The notes under the pieces: generated by a model | Database searches by the model: none | What the model was told of the DNA's origin: nothing | Seen by the model: the letters and a program-made list of their open reading frames with translations, nothing else | Position numbers and translations under genes: made by a program | Origin: Leptospira weilii serovar Ranarum str. ICFT | Lineage (GTDB): Bacteria > Spirochaetota > Leptospiria > Leptospirales > Leptospiraceae | Assembly (NCBI RefSeq): GCF_000332415.1 | Contig: NZ_AOHC02000037.1 | Span: forward strand, 124,001 to 188,000 | DNA: 64,000 nt | Direction of reading: 5' to 3' | Shown: positions 1 to 31,861 of the stretch, piece by piece | How the letters are laid out: each line of letters opens with the position of its first letter | Numbering within the stretch: position 1 is the stretch's first letter

Positions 1-2
1 CC

Positions 3-986
3 GACGTTAAAGCCGCAGGTATTTCTTACTTTGACGCGAGAATTCCGGGTTCCATTGCGGTTCTTTGTAATTACGTATTTACGGGTTGGTTTTTAGGAAG
101 AGAAAAGAGTTCTATCGTTTTGATCGCTACCGTCGTCGGAAACGGAATCAACGTTCTTCTCGACTTATGGTTTATTTTGGATTTAGGTTGGGAAGCGTAT
201 GGAGCGGGTTTAGCTACGAGTATCAGCCAGTTAGGAATGTTGGTCGTTTTTATGTTCTCGTTTTTCAGAGAACTGAAAATTCATCCTAGCTTAAAACTTT
301 CTTTGTTGAACGATAAAAATCTTTTTTCAATCCGCGGTTTTTCTTCCCTTCTTCACTTGAACAGAGATATCTTTTTGAGAACTTTGTTTTTGATTATTAC
401 GTTTAGCTTATTTAGAAATTTCAGCTCGGAAGCCGGTACGGAAATTTTAGCGACTAACTCGATTCTACTTCAACTGATTCTTGTGAGCGCTTACTTGGTG
501 GACGGAGTCGCATTTGCTACGGAAAGTTTGGCCGGAAATATATACGGCGAAAAGAATTGGAAACTTCTGAACGAACTTCTATATCTCGCTCTTTACAACG
601 GTATTCTTTTTACTTCGGTCTTTCTCGGGTTTATTTTTCTGTTTCCGAATTTTATCTTCGGAATGATTACAAGGAGCCACGCCGTTTTATCTTTGTTGAA
701 GGACTATCGATTCTGGTTGTTTCCGGTTTTAGAAATCGGAGCGATTGCGTTTATTTTGGATGGATTTTTTATCGGACTTACACAAGGAAGAATTCTTCGG
801 AATTCGATGTTTGTTAGTACGACTTTTTTCTTTCTTCCGGTTGCGTATTTTGGAAAAATTCAGAAAGACAATCATCTTCTTTGGTTTTCTCTCGTTTTGC
901 TCATGGTTGGAAGGGCGTTGACCCTATCCGTTCAAGCAAAAAAATTTTTTGAAAGTTTAAAATACGAAACGCGGACTACGACATAG
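3..986 (+). CDS. MATE-family efflux transporter, C-terminal part (5' end outside window)
   Basis: This is the C-terminal part of a polytopic membrane protein. The reading frame is open from the first bases of the window, so the gene starts upstream, and it ends with TAG at 984-986. Several hydrophobic segments of about 20 residues alternate with short charged loops. The segment around residues 25-75 of the visible part (FTGWFLGREKS, then GNGINVLLD, then an A-x-GLATSISQ stretch) is typical of the MATE/DinF branch of multidrug and toxic-compound exporters, which use H+ or Na+ gradients at the inner membrane. The substrate cannot be told. An ATG at 120 is internal and should not be taken as the start. 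The gene is convergent with the next one. Confidence 0.8.
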   Translation, partial: DVKAAGISYFDARIPGSIAVLCNYVFTGWFLGREKSSIVLIATVVGNGINVLLDLWFILDLGWEAYGAGLATSISQLGMLVVFMFSFFRELKIHPSLKLSLLNDKNLFSIRGFSSLLHLNRDIFLRTLFLIITFSLFRNFSSEAGTEILATNSILLQLILVSAYLVDGVAFATESLAGNIYGEKNWKLLNELLYLALYNGILFTSVFLGFIFLFPNFIFGMITRSHAVLSLLKDYRFWLFPVLEIGAIAFILDGFFIGLTQGRILRNSMFVSTTFFFLPVAYFGKIQKDNHLLWFSLVLLMVGRALTLSVQAKKFFESLKYETRTTT

Positions 987-1063
987 ACGTCTGAATAAAA
1001 AGATTTAAGATCTTTTCTCTCGATATGGTTATCAAAAAAATTAACATTCTAAGTTATATATAT

Positions 1064-1085
1064 AATGATTTTTTAATAACTCTAA
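1064..1085 (-). repeat. short dispersed repeat, copy 1
   Basis: On the minus strand this reads TTAGAGTTATTAAAAAATCA. The first 17 bases match the left arm of the inverted repeat at 33661 with one difference (A for G). It lies in the non-coding gap 987-1170 between two convergent genes, which otherwise holds only a weak A/T-rich hairpin near 998-1016 and nothing else recognisable. Confidence 0.45.
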
Positions 1086-1170
1086 CATAACGTTTCCGAC
1101 TTATTCGTATTCTTTATCCGGCTCTTTCAAAAACGGATTACAACTTTTCCGGGACGTTAAAATTCCGAAA

Positions 1171-3476
<2,306 letters not shown>

Positions 3477-3595
3477 TCGTATATTCTATTCTTCTTGAAA
3501 AGAATCCTCTTTACATTGTATCACGAACTTTGAACCTTTTCCTTACGGCTCGCTAAAACCGAATTTTCCGTTACCGAAAAACCGGAGATTGACAT

Positions 3596-4310
<715 letters not shown>

Positions 4311-4312
<2 letters not shown>

Positions 4313-4349
4313 ATTCGGGTTTGTAAATTTCTTTTTAAAACCCGAATTT
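4311..4349 (+). terminator. hairpin at the end of cysE
   Basis: A perfect 12-base inverted repeat (AAATTCGGGTTT and AAACCCGAATTT) with a 15-base loop begins at the cysE stop codon. The loop contains T-rich sequence and a second T-run follows after about 6 bases, so this is a probable but not classic intrinsic terminator. Confidence 0.55.
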
Positions 4350-4399
4350 CTCGGCTTTTTCGAATTGATTTTTCATTTTAAAATTTTCTCATATACGGA

Positions 4400-4657
4400 A
4401 TGAAAAAACGGATTCTTCTCACTTGGATCGCTTGTGTGTTTACAATCGGAATTCTCAATTGTAATTTTCTAACCGCCAACGAGCAACTCTGCGCAAAAGA
4501 CATGGAAGAATTTGATAAGTGTTTTCCGGTTCTGCTCTTGGCAATACCGGGATGTGTAGATCCGAGTTTAAACACCTGCGGGATTGCAGTTGTGGAAACG
4601 GCAAAGGAAATCTGCAGAGGAAGAATGCAACAAGACAGTTGCAGAGCACATCGTTAA
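4400..4657 (+). CDS. small cysteine-rich putative lipoprotein
   Basis: This 85-residue protein starts with a Lys/Arg n-region and a hydrophobic core, followed by a spirochaete-like lipobox G-I-L-N-C with the lipidated Cys at 21. The mature part has six further cysteines at 31, 41, 52, 60, 72 and 81, at spacings of about 8-11, which suggests three disulfides in a small helical secreted domain. No family was recognised. It lies between cysE and a convergent rlpA-like gene, with a shared hairpin at 4663-4685. The weak ribosome-binding site (CGGA) lowers certainty slightly. Confidence 0.65.
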   Translation: MKKRILLTWIACVFTIGILNCNFLTANEQLCAKDMEEFDKCFPVLLLAIPGCVDPSLNTCGIAVVETAKEICRGRMQQDSCRAHR

Positions 4658-4662
4658 AAACA

Positions 4663-4685
4663 AAAGCCCCGAATTTCGGGGCTTT
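4663..4685. terminator. bidirectional intrinsic terminator
   Basis: AAAGCCCCGAA and TTCGGGGCTTT form an 11-base stem around a minimal loop between two convergent genes. On the minus strand it is followed by a T-rich tract (CTTTTGTTTTT), so it should serve the rlpA-like gene best, and on the plus strand it can also close the small lipoprotein transcript. Confidence 0.75.
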
Positions 4686-4710
4686 GAAACAATCTTTTTA
4701 AATCGATCGA

Positions 4711-5607
<897 letters not shown>

Positions 5608-5713
5608 GTTTCCCTCGGATCCTAGCGATTCCTTTATCAAATCGGTAGAACTGAAAAATTTCATGACAACTTTTTCGGTGGCCCAAGCCCGAAAAAGTTC
5701 CGATAGTTGTTTT

Positions 5714-6596
<883 letters not shown>

Positions 6597-6622
<26 letters not shown>

Positions 6623-7631
6623 AAAACAACGAGACGCTAAAACGATTCGGGGAACATTCTTATTCATTTTAGGAATCGTTTCTCTTTTAAACTTTTGTAT
6701 TTATCCGATCCGAGAAGCCGAAATTTTAGAAACCGACGTTTCATTTTTATACTTAAATTCTTCGGAATTCTCCCAAGCCGAATTGGAAAAAATTACTTCG
6801 ACCTGGAAAGTTAAAGGACTGAGAGGAAAAGGAACGACTGCAGAAGATAAAAATAATATAGGAATCACATTTGCAAAACATTCCCTTTTGGACGACGCTG
6901 AATCCGCCTGGAAGGAATGTCTGAAAATTTCCGAATCGAATCCGATTTGTTTTTCAAACCTGATTCGTATGCACTATCTAATCGACGAGTACGAAATTGC
7001 AAAACAAGAAATCGCCGCTTATCTAAAAACCGCAAAGAAAGATCAGATCCAACAAGTTCGAAAATTACTTACGACCCAAAATCGAAGGGAAGAAACGGTC
7101 CTACTGCTGGATATTCAATCCAAAATTCCGGGCATGGAAGTTGTTTCTTGGGATGAATTGAGCGTGTATCTTCTCGAAAAACAAGAATACGAAAAAGCGT
7201 ATTTTTATTTGGAAAAAATTCTACAAATCAATCCGTATCATAAGAACGCGCGCGCTTCGATGGTATTGCTGGCGCATGATCTGGAAAAATGGGACGACCT
7301 TTTGATGTTTGCGATGAGCCTTAATTCTACGGACGATAAGATCCCCGATTTGAATTATTACATTGCAAAAGCATATTATGAAAAACGAAACTATTCCGAG
7401 GCATTGGAATGGATTCGAAAATCGCCCGAATCGGAAAAAGAAACGCTTCCGTTTGTAGAACTCTGGAAAAGAATTCTGCTTTCCGTAAATCCATACTCGG
7501 ACTTACATCCGATCCTTCCTTATATCAAAAAAATGCAGGCTAAAGGTTTACAAATTCGAGAAGAGGATATTTTACCGACTCTCGATGTTTCCGGAAAAAA
7601 AACGATCGAGGACATCAAGGTCGGTCGCTGA
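6597..7631 (+). CDS. TPR-containing putative lipoprotein
   Basis: This 344-residue protein has a basic N-terminus (MQRNRAIRKKQR), a hydrophobic segment and a lipobox-like L-L-N-F-C at about residue 33, so it is likely anchored in the envelope. The body is alpha-helical with degenerate tetratricopeptide repeats (AESAWKECLKISESNP, YEKAYFYLEKILQINPYH, YYIAKAYYEKRNYSEALEWI). I chose the GTG at 6597 because GGAAG lies 7 bases upstream and it gives a 26-base overlap with the preceding TPR gene. An ATG at 6570 in the same frame has no ribosome-binding site. The function is unknown and probably linked to its TPR neighbour. Confidence 0.7.
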
Positions 7632-7660
7632 TTTGAAATTTCTCGAGATAAAACTAGGGC

Positions 7661-8526
<866 letters not shown>

Positions 8527-8601
8527 GACCGATACTTTAAGAAAGATCCTGGATTTAAACTAAAAACGGTAACTTTTTTATATTCTTTTCGGAGTGATTC
8601 A

Positions 8602-10665
<2,064 letters not shown>

Positions 10666-10674
10666 GGAGTTTTC

Positions 10675-11828
<1,154 letters not shown>

Positions 11829-11829
11829 C

Positions 11830-14821
<2,992 letters not shown>

Positions 14822-14888
14822 TTCCCGGTGATAAATAGATGCGTGTTTCCGGACGCGTTCGTTAAAGTACGTCCAGAATTTCTTCGCG

Positions 14889-15828
<940 letters not shown>

Positions 15829-15832
<4 letters not shown>

Positions 15833-16725
15833 GATTCTTCTTTTTCTAAAAATTCTGCGGGTAACGGTTTTCCGTTTAAGTCGAGCCCCTTGTTGAAAAA
15901 CCATTCCATAACTTCCGGAGTAACTTCTCCCGGAAACGGAGCTTCCGTATTTCCGTCCTCCGACAATTGGAAAAAGTTTTCGTCTTGCGGTAGTTCTGGT
16001 TCCGAAATTCCCGATTGGAAAACTTTTTTAACGGATACGAATATGATGGATAAGCTAAAAAAAGACCAAAGGAGAGCAATCAAATATCCCAACACGATTA
16101 CCGATTTCGGAATTCCTTGCGTAGGATTGGCTCCCGTAATCCACGTCGCCATGATCCCCGCATCGGTATAGGCGATGTTTCCCGTAAAATCCAAAAGATC
16201 GTATAAACTATAAAGTGTGATACTCGTTCCGATAAAAACGAGAACGAACCGATTGAATTTCAAATTGAAAAATCCAAGTAACACAAATCCCAAACCCCAA
16301 AGGATTCCCGTATATTGTGCAAGATTTCCCGGCTTGGAATAAGAGATCGTCATGAGCAGAAGAATCGCTCCGAAGGAAATCAAAGTCGGACGTATCATCT
16401 TTCCGGAAAAACCGCGATTCAATAAAAAACCGCCGATCAAACAAGATCCCAAGTAACCGGCCGAAACTACAAAGATAAAAGAACCGGTTCCCGAATTGGG
16501 AATCGCTATGGTTTCTCCGGATTCGTTTCCGTGGAGTTCGATCGCATGAACGGAGCCACCCGTCAATAAAGCCGCGACCGCGTGACCGATCTCATGGATG
16601 AAAACGATAAAATCCTTTAGGTAACCGACAAGATGATGATCCCAAAAAGAAAAAAGCGTGATCGCTATGGAAATAAAAATCGTCAGTCTGAGAAATCGAT
16701 TCCCCATCGATTTAGTTATCGGCAC
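15829..16725 (-). CDS. M50B-like membrane protein with HEIGH motif
   Basis: This 298-residue polytopic protein carries H-E-I-G-H at about residues 43-47, followed by an A-A-L-L-T-G-G stretch. This resembles the M50B-like group of integral membrane peptidases that are often annotated as uncharacterised. A second metal-ligand motif such as NPDG is not obvious, although [10 protein letters not shown] around residue 185 supplies acidic residues in the right region. The last about 65 residues are a hydrophilic acidic tail. It overlaps the UXS-like gene by 4 bases, so both are one transcript. The substrate is unknown. Confidence 0.7.
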
Positions 16726-16971
16726 ATTTTTTTATTTCCGCGAGTATTTAAGAAGTACTAAAATGTCCCAAGATTTCATATAACTTCTAGAGGATTTGAA
16801 TTTTGAGACAAGCCGTAGAATTTTGTGGAAATGGAAACGAAGTTTTGAACCGGCCTAAGTCGGATTCAATTTTCCATCTTAAAAACGAGCCTTGATACTT
16901 AATGAATATATTTCTTACGCATTTGCGCTTGGATCTATTGCACTCGTAATCGATGTAAAAAGGATGGCTCT

Positions 16972-17451
<480 letters not shown>

Positions 17452-17957
17452 AGTCAACGAATGGTACGCTCTTTATACCAATCCCAGAGCCGAAAAAAAG
17501 CTCAAACGATTATTTCAAGAAAAAAAGATAGAATGTTTTCTCCCTTTGATTTCTAAAAAGAAAAAATGGTCCGATCGTTGGAAAATCGTCGAAGAACCGA
17601 TGTATCCCTCTTACATTTTCGTAAAAATTTCATTCTTTAAGGATCGAGTCAAAATTTTACAGTTACCCGGAGCGCATCACTTCGTATTCTACGCGGGAAA
17701 ACCGTATGTAATTCCGGATGAAGATCTCGATTTAGTACGAATCTTTTTAGAGACGTATCCGGATAAAATTCAGGTTGAAATTCAGGAAAGATTACTTCCG
17801 GGCAAAAGGGTTCTCATTCAAGAAGGACCGTTTGCGGGATTTAAAGCCGAAATTATCCAACGAAAAAACGAGGAACAAATCATCGTTAAATTTCCCGGAA
17901 TGAATTTAGTGACTTCGGTAACTCTGGATGTAAAAACGTTGAAACTGGAGGAAAATC

Positions 17958-18926
<969 letters not shown>

Positions 18927-18929
18927 TTC

Positions 18930-19643
18930 ATGGGCGCTCGAGAATTTAAAGTAGTTCTTACGGTAAGTGAGAACGAGTTTTTTTCTCTCAAAAAACATCC
19001 TGCCTGCGATTGGATCGAGATCCGTCTCGATTTATTTTCTCCGGACAACATCGAACAAAAACTAGCGAATAAAATCGAAGAGTTGAAAGCCAAATGTATT
19101 TTTACTTACAGACAACCGGAAGATACGGATCAGGTCGCATACGCTAAAGAAAACGAATTCGATTTTCAGCATGTAGTATCGAAAATAAATCCGAAAGATC
19201 ATTATCTGGATCTGGAATTGAATCGTCCCAACGATCTTTTTGAAACACATTCGAATAACGGTTTCGGTCTCGTGCGATCCGTTCATAAGTTCGACGGAAT
19301 TTTATCGAAGTCGGAAATCAGGGACTGGATTTTTAAAGATCCTTATCTGAATGGAAATAAAAAATACGAAGCGGATCTTCCGCTGATTTATAAATTTGCG
19401 GTTTATCCGAATTCCGTCGTCGAACTTACCGAATTCCTTTCTTCTTTTCGAGAGATCGCAAATGAATGCAAAAAATTGAATGTATTTTCGACGGGAATTT
19501 GTATGGGTCCGATGGGAGTGATTTCGAGGGTTTTTCCGGACTTTTACGGTTCTATCTTTACCTATTGCTGTTTGAACGCACCCAAAGCGCCGGGTCAAGT
19601 GGATTTGAACTCCTTAATCCGATTGAGAAATCCGCAAGAATAA
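18930..19643 (+). CDS. aroD: 3-dehydroquinate dehydratase, type I
   Basis: This 237-residue enzyme of the shikimate pathway makes 3-dehydroshikimate through a Schiff base. The type I signatures are seen: E-I-R-L-D at 30-34, the catalytic His119 in S-V-H-K-F, and the Schiff-base Lys155 in I-Y-K-F-A-V. Later come G-P-M-G-V-I-S-R, S-I-F-T-Y and A-P-G-Q. It has a GAGGA site 7 bases before its ATG and is the last gene of the operon that starts at 16972. A palindromic element follows. Confidence 0.9.
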   Translation: MGAREFKVVLTVSENEFFSLKKHPACDWIEIRLDLFSPDNIEQKLANKIEELKAKCIFTYRQPEDTDQVAYAKENEFDFQHVVSKINPKDHYLDLELNRPNDLFETHSNNGFGLVRSVHKFDGILSKSEIRDWIFKDPYLNGNKKYEADLPLIYKFAVYPNSVVELTEFLSSFREIANECKKLNVFSTGICMGPMGVISRVFPDFYGSIFTYCCLNAPKAPGQVDLNSLIRLRNPQE

Positions 19644-19646
19644 AAC

Positions 19647-19727
19647 TTAGAGCCTGTCCCAAAACTTAAGACAATCGCAGAGATTTACGGCCATTCCGAT
19701 AAAATCGGACGGTTTTGGAACAAACTC

Positions 19728-19730
<3 letters not shown>
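19647..19730. repeat. 84-bp palindromic element with 19-bp imperfect terminal inverted repeats
   Basis: The left end TTAGAGCCTGTCCCAAAAC (19647-19665) and the complement of the right end TAAGAGTTTGTTCCAAAAC (19712-19730) match at 15 of 19 positions, with all changes being T/A or C/T. Inside, TCCGATAAAATCGGA (19695-19709) makes a second small hairpin. It lies between two convergent genes and provides the stop codon of the minus-strand TPR gene. It may be a miniature repeat or a bidirectional terminator. Confidence 0.55.
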
Positions 19731-21230
<1,500 letters not shown>

Positions 21231-21351
21231 ACAACCAAATATCCGGAAGGAAGTCTTTTTTAAAAGTGAATTTGCGATCTCTCTTCCAACCGGTTTATAA
21301 TAAATTTCCTAATTTTTTGTCTTTCGACGACTGAATTTTAAAAATCGACGT

Positions 21352-23592
<2,241 letters not shown>

Positions 23593-23597
23593 AATTG

Positions 23598-24278
23598 CTA
23601 AACCGTTGACTTATTGTCGACGTACGTTCCGCGCACGTAATTAGGCGCGAGTTTCCAATACGGAAATCGATCCGGAAATTCCAGCGCTTCCAAAATCAGA
23701 TCTACATTTCGATTCAAAATCGCCGATGCGGAAGGAAGATTTTCCAATATGGAATTTCCCGGAAAAAACTCCGGATTATCCGAAAACCTTTGGGACGTTA
23801 GGAACGTTTGTAAACGATCTTCCGGAATTTTATCCGGAATGTCGTCCGGTTTTACATCGATAGACCCGAAAAATCCCCTCGTATCTTCCATTCCGAAATA
23901 AATTTTTTTCTGTCTGGCTTCAATTCCTACGATTACCGGATCGCCGACATCTTCATAATAAAACGATGTATAGACGTTCAAACTGTCGAATCCGATCGCA
24001 GGAATTTTCCAAAGCTGCGACAGGTTTCTCGCGGTTGCGACCGCGATTCTGAGCCCGGTAAAAGATCCGGGACCAAGCGCACAACCGATCAAATCGGGGG
24101 TTTTCCAATTCGATTTTTTTAAAACGTTTTGTAATTCCCGGATCAAAAGTTTAGACGATTCCCTGGGATGAATTCCGGAATAAGTAGCGACGATTTCCAA
24201 CTCCCCGTTTCGATCCAGATGAAAGGATTCCACTAGAATCCATTGATTTGTCGCATCGAAGAATAAAATCCTTTTCAT
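23598..24278 (-). CDS. tsaB: tRNA threonylcarbamoyladenosine biosynthesis protein TsaB
   Basis: This 226-residue ASKHA-fold protein is the partner of TsaD in making N6-threonylcarbamoyladenosine at position 37 of tRNAs. Typical motifs are F-F-D-A-T-N near the start and A-L-G-P-G-S-F-T-G-L-R-I at about 76-87, with A-T-A-R-N after it. The ATG at 24278 overlaps the tsaE stop by 4 bases (ATGA). A longer frame to 24305 would overlap tsaE more and is less likely. Confidence 0.9.
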   Translation of the reverse strand: MKRILFFDATNQWILVESFHLDRNGELEIVATYSGIHPRESSKLLIRELQNVLKKSNWKTPDLIGCALGPGSFTGLRIAVATARNLSQLWKIPAIGFDSLNVYTSFYYEDVGDPVIVGIEARQKKIYFGMEDTRGFFGSIDVKPDDIPDKIPEDRLQTFLTSQRFSDNPEFFPGNSILENLPSASAILNRNVDLILEALEFPDRFPYWKLAPNYVRGTYVDNKSTV

Positions 24279-24859
24279 GCGGGATTTCCTTCCGATTTTT
24301 TCCACAAGTTTTTTAACGTTGGAAAGTTTTCTATATCAGTACTTTTGATTATAATATTTCTTTCATATTCTGAAACGATTTTAAACTTCACTTCGATCTT
24401 TAACGGCAATATCTCCAAATCCTCTTCCGCGATCTGCCACCATTCTATGACCGAAACTCCGACCTTACCCCAAATTTCCTCAAAACCGAGATCCTCCAAT
24501 TCGACCGGCGATTTCAATCGATGAAGATCGAAATGATAGACCTTACGTAATTCCGAATCGGATTTTTTATCGGAGAAATGGTTTATAGTCGAAGATTTTT
24601 GCGTCGAAGAACTTTGATTTATATCGAATGGAATCGGATATTCGTTTACAAGCGTGTAAGTGGGAGAATTGACGTTTGCATCCGGCGAAATCCGTTTCAC
24701 CAGTCTAAAAGTAAAAGTTGTTTTGCCGGCTCCCATGGAACCCGTAAATAAAAAAACGGGATGAAGGTTCCACTTCAAAGCGGAAACGATCAAAGGCGCT
24801 AGAAATTCGGCGGGTTTGTCTAATTCTTCCAGTTTCAGATTCTGAAATTCGAGTTCCAA
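24275..24859 (-). CDS. tsaE: tRNA threonylcarbamoyladenosine biosynthesis ATPase TsaE
   Basis: This 194-residue P-loop ATPase supports turnover of the TsaB-TsaD complex in t6A synthesis. The Walker A motif G-S-M-G-A-G-K-T-T (about 40-48), the signature S-P-T-Y-T-L-V-N-E-Y, the D-x-x-R/H-L motif H-F-D-L-H-R-L and the late E-W are seen. Between N-E-Y and H-F-D-L there is a polar insert of about 35 residues (Ser/Thr/Lys/Asp-rich), where family members usually have fewer than ten. The start is TTG with GAGGAAG upstream. The protein is 7 bases after hslO. Confidence 0.9.
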   Translation of the reverse strand: MELEFQNLKLEELDKPAEFLAPLIVSALKWNLHPVFLFTGSMGAGKTTFTFRLVKRISPDANVNSPTYTLVNEYPIPFDINQSSSTQKSSTINHFSDKKSDSELRKVYHFDLHRLKSPVELEDLGFEEIWGKVGVSVIEWWQIAEEDLEILPLKIEVKFKIVSEYERNIIIKSTDIENFPTLKNLWKKSEGNPA

Positions 24860-24866
24860 TTCTTCC

Positions 24867-25724
<858 letters not shown>

Positions 25725-25913
25725 GGAATCCTTTTGGGCGAGAAATGAGAGTTTCGAGGTTGCGTATGTGTCGCAGCTTACGTCATTCGTATCGTCTCAG
25801 ACTTTCCCGGAAAAGACAGTATTTTTTCTTTTAGACAACCCGCAGCGACGGTTTTCTTTCTTTTCAGATTCACCTTCGATGATATCTCTTTCGAAACAAA
25901 AGAGGAGAATGGA

Positions 25914-27890
<1,977 letters not shown>

Positions 27891-28145
27891 AACGTTTCGG
27901 TGATTTCTCAAAGAAAAAACGGCTTTTAATCGTTCCGATTCCAAGGATTTCCATAAATTTACGGGATAAAAATCAATATGCTGAGTTTATTATATTCTAA
28001 AATGTCAAACCGAAAAACTAAACGCCGCGGTTCCTCATTAGTTATAAACCGTATGTTACTTTACGGATCAACGTGAAATCATTATTTTGGCCGAAATCTT
28101 ACTTCGATTTACCAAGTCGTTTAACAATATAAAGGAAATTATTTT

Positions 28146-29057
<912 letters not shown>

Positions 29058-29065
29058 TCTTTTTG

Positions 29066-29925
<860 letters not shown>

Positions 29926-30043
29926 AAATTAAAGACTCTGCGGATAATGCGGTTTTAGCATCCGTCCTTATAGTGATATCGGTTCCTTTTTCCAATAGCA
30001 ATCAGTCAGAAAATTAAAACGGTTCGTCTTTTATTCGATCCTT

Positions 30044-30321
30044 CTAATATTCAGGATGTCTTTTGTGATGCATGAATGCGAGAATATAAATTAGATCAGA
30101 GTCGTTCCAATAGAGAATTGAATTGGGAAAACGACGCAGAATAATCTGCGAATCCTGTAAGTTGCCTCAATGAGCGAGAATCCTTCGGGAAATTGTTCGA
30201 TCAGTTTAAGATTTTCCGTAACGTGGTTTTCAAAAATGTCCGCTGCCGTTTTCGATCGCTCGTGGTAATATTCAAGAGCGCCCAAGTACTCAGCTCGCGC
30301 CAGAGGATGAAATTCAACATC
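30044..30321 (-). pseudogene. ParE/RelE-type toxin remnant, frameshifted
   Basis: Two frames together give a recognisable ParE-like toxin. The first frame reads D-V-E-F-H-P-L-A-R-A-E-Y-L-G-A-L-E-Y-Y-H-E-R-S from 30321 to about 30144. After a frameshift, I-L-R-R-F-P-N-S-I-L-Y-W-N-D-S-D, then A-F-M-H-H-K-R-H-P-E-Y and a stop at 30044. The first frame alone runs into a stop at 30091. No in-frame ATG, GTG or TTG precedes D-V-E-F after the nearest upstream stop in that frame. The toxin is therefore inactive as read, unless this is an assembly error. It lies immediately after an antitoxin gene. Confidence 0.75.
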
Positions 30322-30536
30322 TTTCTTCCATCTGCCAATACTTTTTCAACCGGGATTGTTTTGATCTTTCCTTCTTGGATCTCCTGTAAACGTTTTTGTG
30401 TTTCGGCTTCCCATACTTTTTCAGCTTCAGGAGGAGCTATTTCCATACCTTTTAGAAGATCAATGTAAAGGAGTTCCCTTTCTTCATCGGAAAGTTTTTT
30501 CAAAGCCTCGCAAACTGGTTCAAGTTGTTTACTCAT
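30201..30536 (-). CDS. addiction-module antitoxin, read-through version
   Basis: The first about 74 residues (L-S-D-E-E-R-E-L-L-Y-I-D-L-L, P-P-E-A-E-K-V-W-E-A-E, I-K-T-I-P-V-E-K-V-L-A-D-G-R) match the short 'putative addiction module component' antitoxins that pair with ParE/RelE toxins. The antitoxin lacks its usual stop and continues 37 residues through the toxin region in another frame to 30201, so its C-terminus (R-K-M-L-N-F-I-L-W...) is probably not native. The antitoxin domain itself could still be made. Confidence 0.6.
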   Translation of the reverse strand: MSKQLEPVCEALKKLSDEERELLYIDLLKGMEIAPPEAEKVWEAETQKRLQEIQEGKIKTIPVEKVLADGRKMLNFILWRELSTWALLNITTSDRKRQRTFLKTTLRKILN

Positions 30537-30619
30537 GTTTCACCGAAGGAATTCATACAAGTTAAACATCAAAAAAGCGCGGTTGTCCGACTATTTTTCA
30601 GCCACACAATAAGTTCCGA

Positions 30620-30979
30620 TTAAGGAGCGTTTAAGAACGCCTCGAGATTCCGAATCTGATCGTCGTTCAAAGGAAGTCTGGTCATAACCCGGCTTGTGCG
30701 TTTTGGAGTATAACCCGAAGGATAAGTTCCCTCAACGATTCTTGCTTTTAATAACTCAAAGTTCGAACCTTTGACCGCAGGTCCGACGGCGCCGTCTAAC
30801 GCGGGATTTTGATTGTGGCAAGCGGAGCAGTTTGTTATATACAAACCTTTCCCTTGGGAAATCGATTTTTGTTCCGGTGAAAGATTTTCCTCTTCCTTAC
30901 AATATGCAAAAAAGAGAATCAAGGTAATAGAAACGAGTAAGAGGCGGTAGGACCCGCCTCGATTTTTGTCGATCCTCAT
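30620..30979 (-). CDS. c-type cytochrome lipoprotein next to PuuD-like gene
   Basis: This 119-residue protein has a membrane-targeting N-terminus with a lipobox-like F-F-A-Y-C (Cys27), then a heme c site C-S-A-C-H at 51-55 and a C-terminal region whose M-T-R-L-P near residue 98 may contain the axial Met. The start is 3 bases from the end of the PuuD-like membrane gene. PuuD proteins often carry a cytochrome c domain at their C-terminus, so this gene may provide it as a separate protein. Confidence 0.8.
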   Translation of the reverse strand: MRIDKNRGGSYRLLLVSITLILFFAYCKEEENLSPEQKSISQGKGLYITNCSACHNQNPALDGAVGPAVKGSNFELLKARIVEGTYPSGYTPKRTSRVMTRLPLNDDQIRNLEAFLNAP

Positions 30980-30982
30980 CGA

Positions 30983-31718
<736 letters not shown>

Positions 31719-31780
31719 TTTTTTGTGCGCTCTAAGAAACAAGGAAGCGCTAGAACTAAAAATAGATCTCGGGATTTGGA

Positions 31781-31824
<44 letters not shown>

Positions 31825-31861
31825 TAAATTCCAATCTTCGGGAACAAACACCAAGCGGGTT

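Noticed and set aside
997..1016. Hairpin AAAAGAT/ATCTTTT after the MATE gene as a terminator
   Set aside because: The stem is short and almost all A-T, too weak to call.
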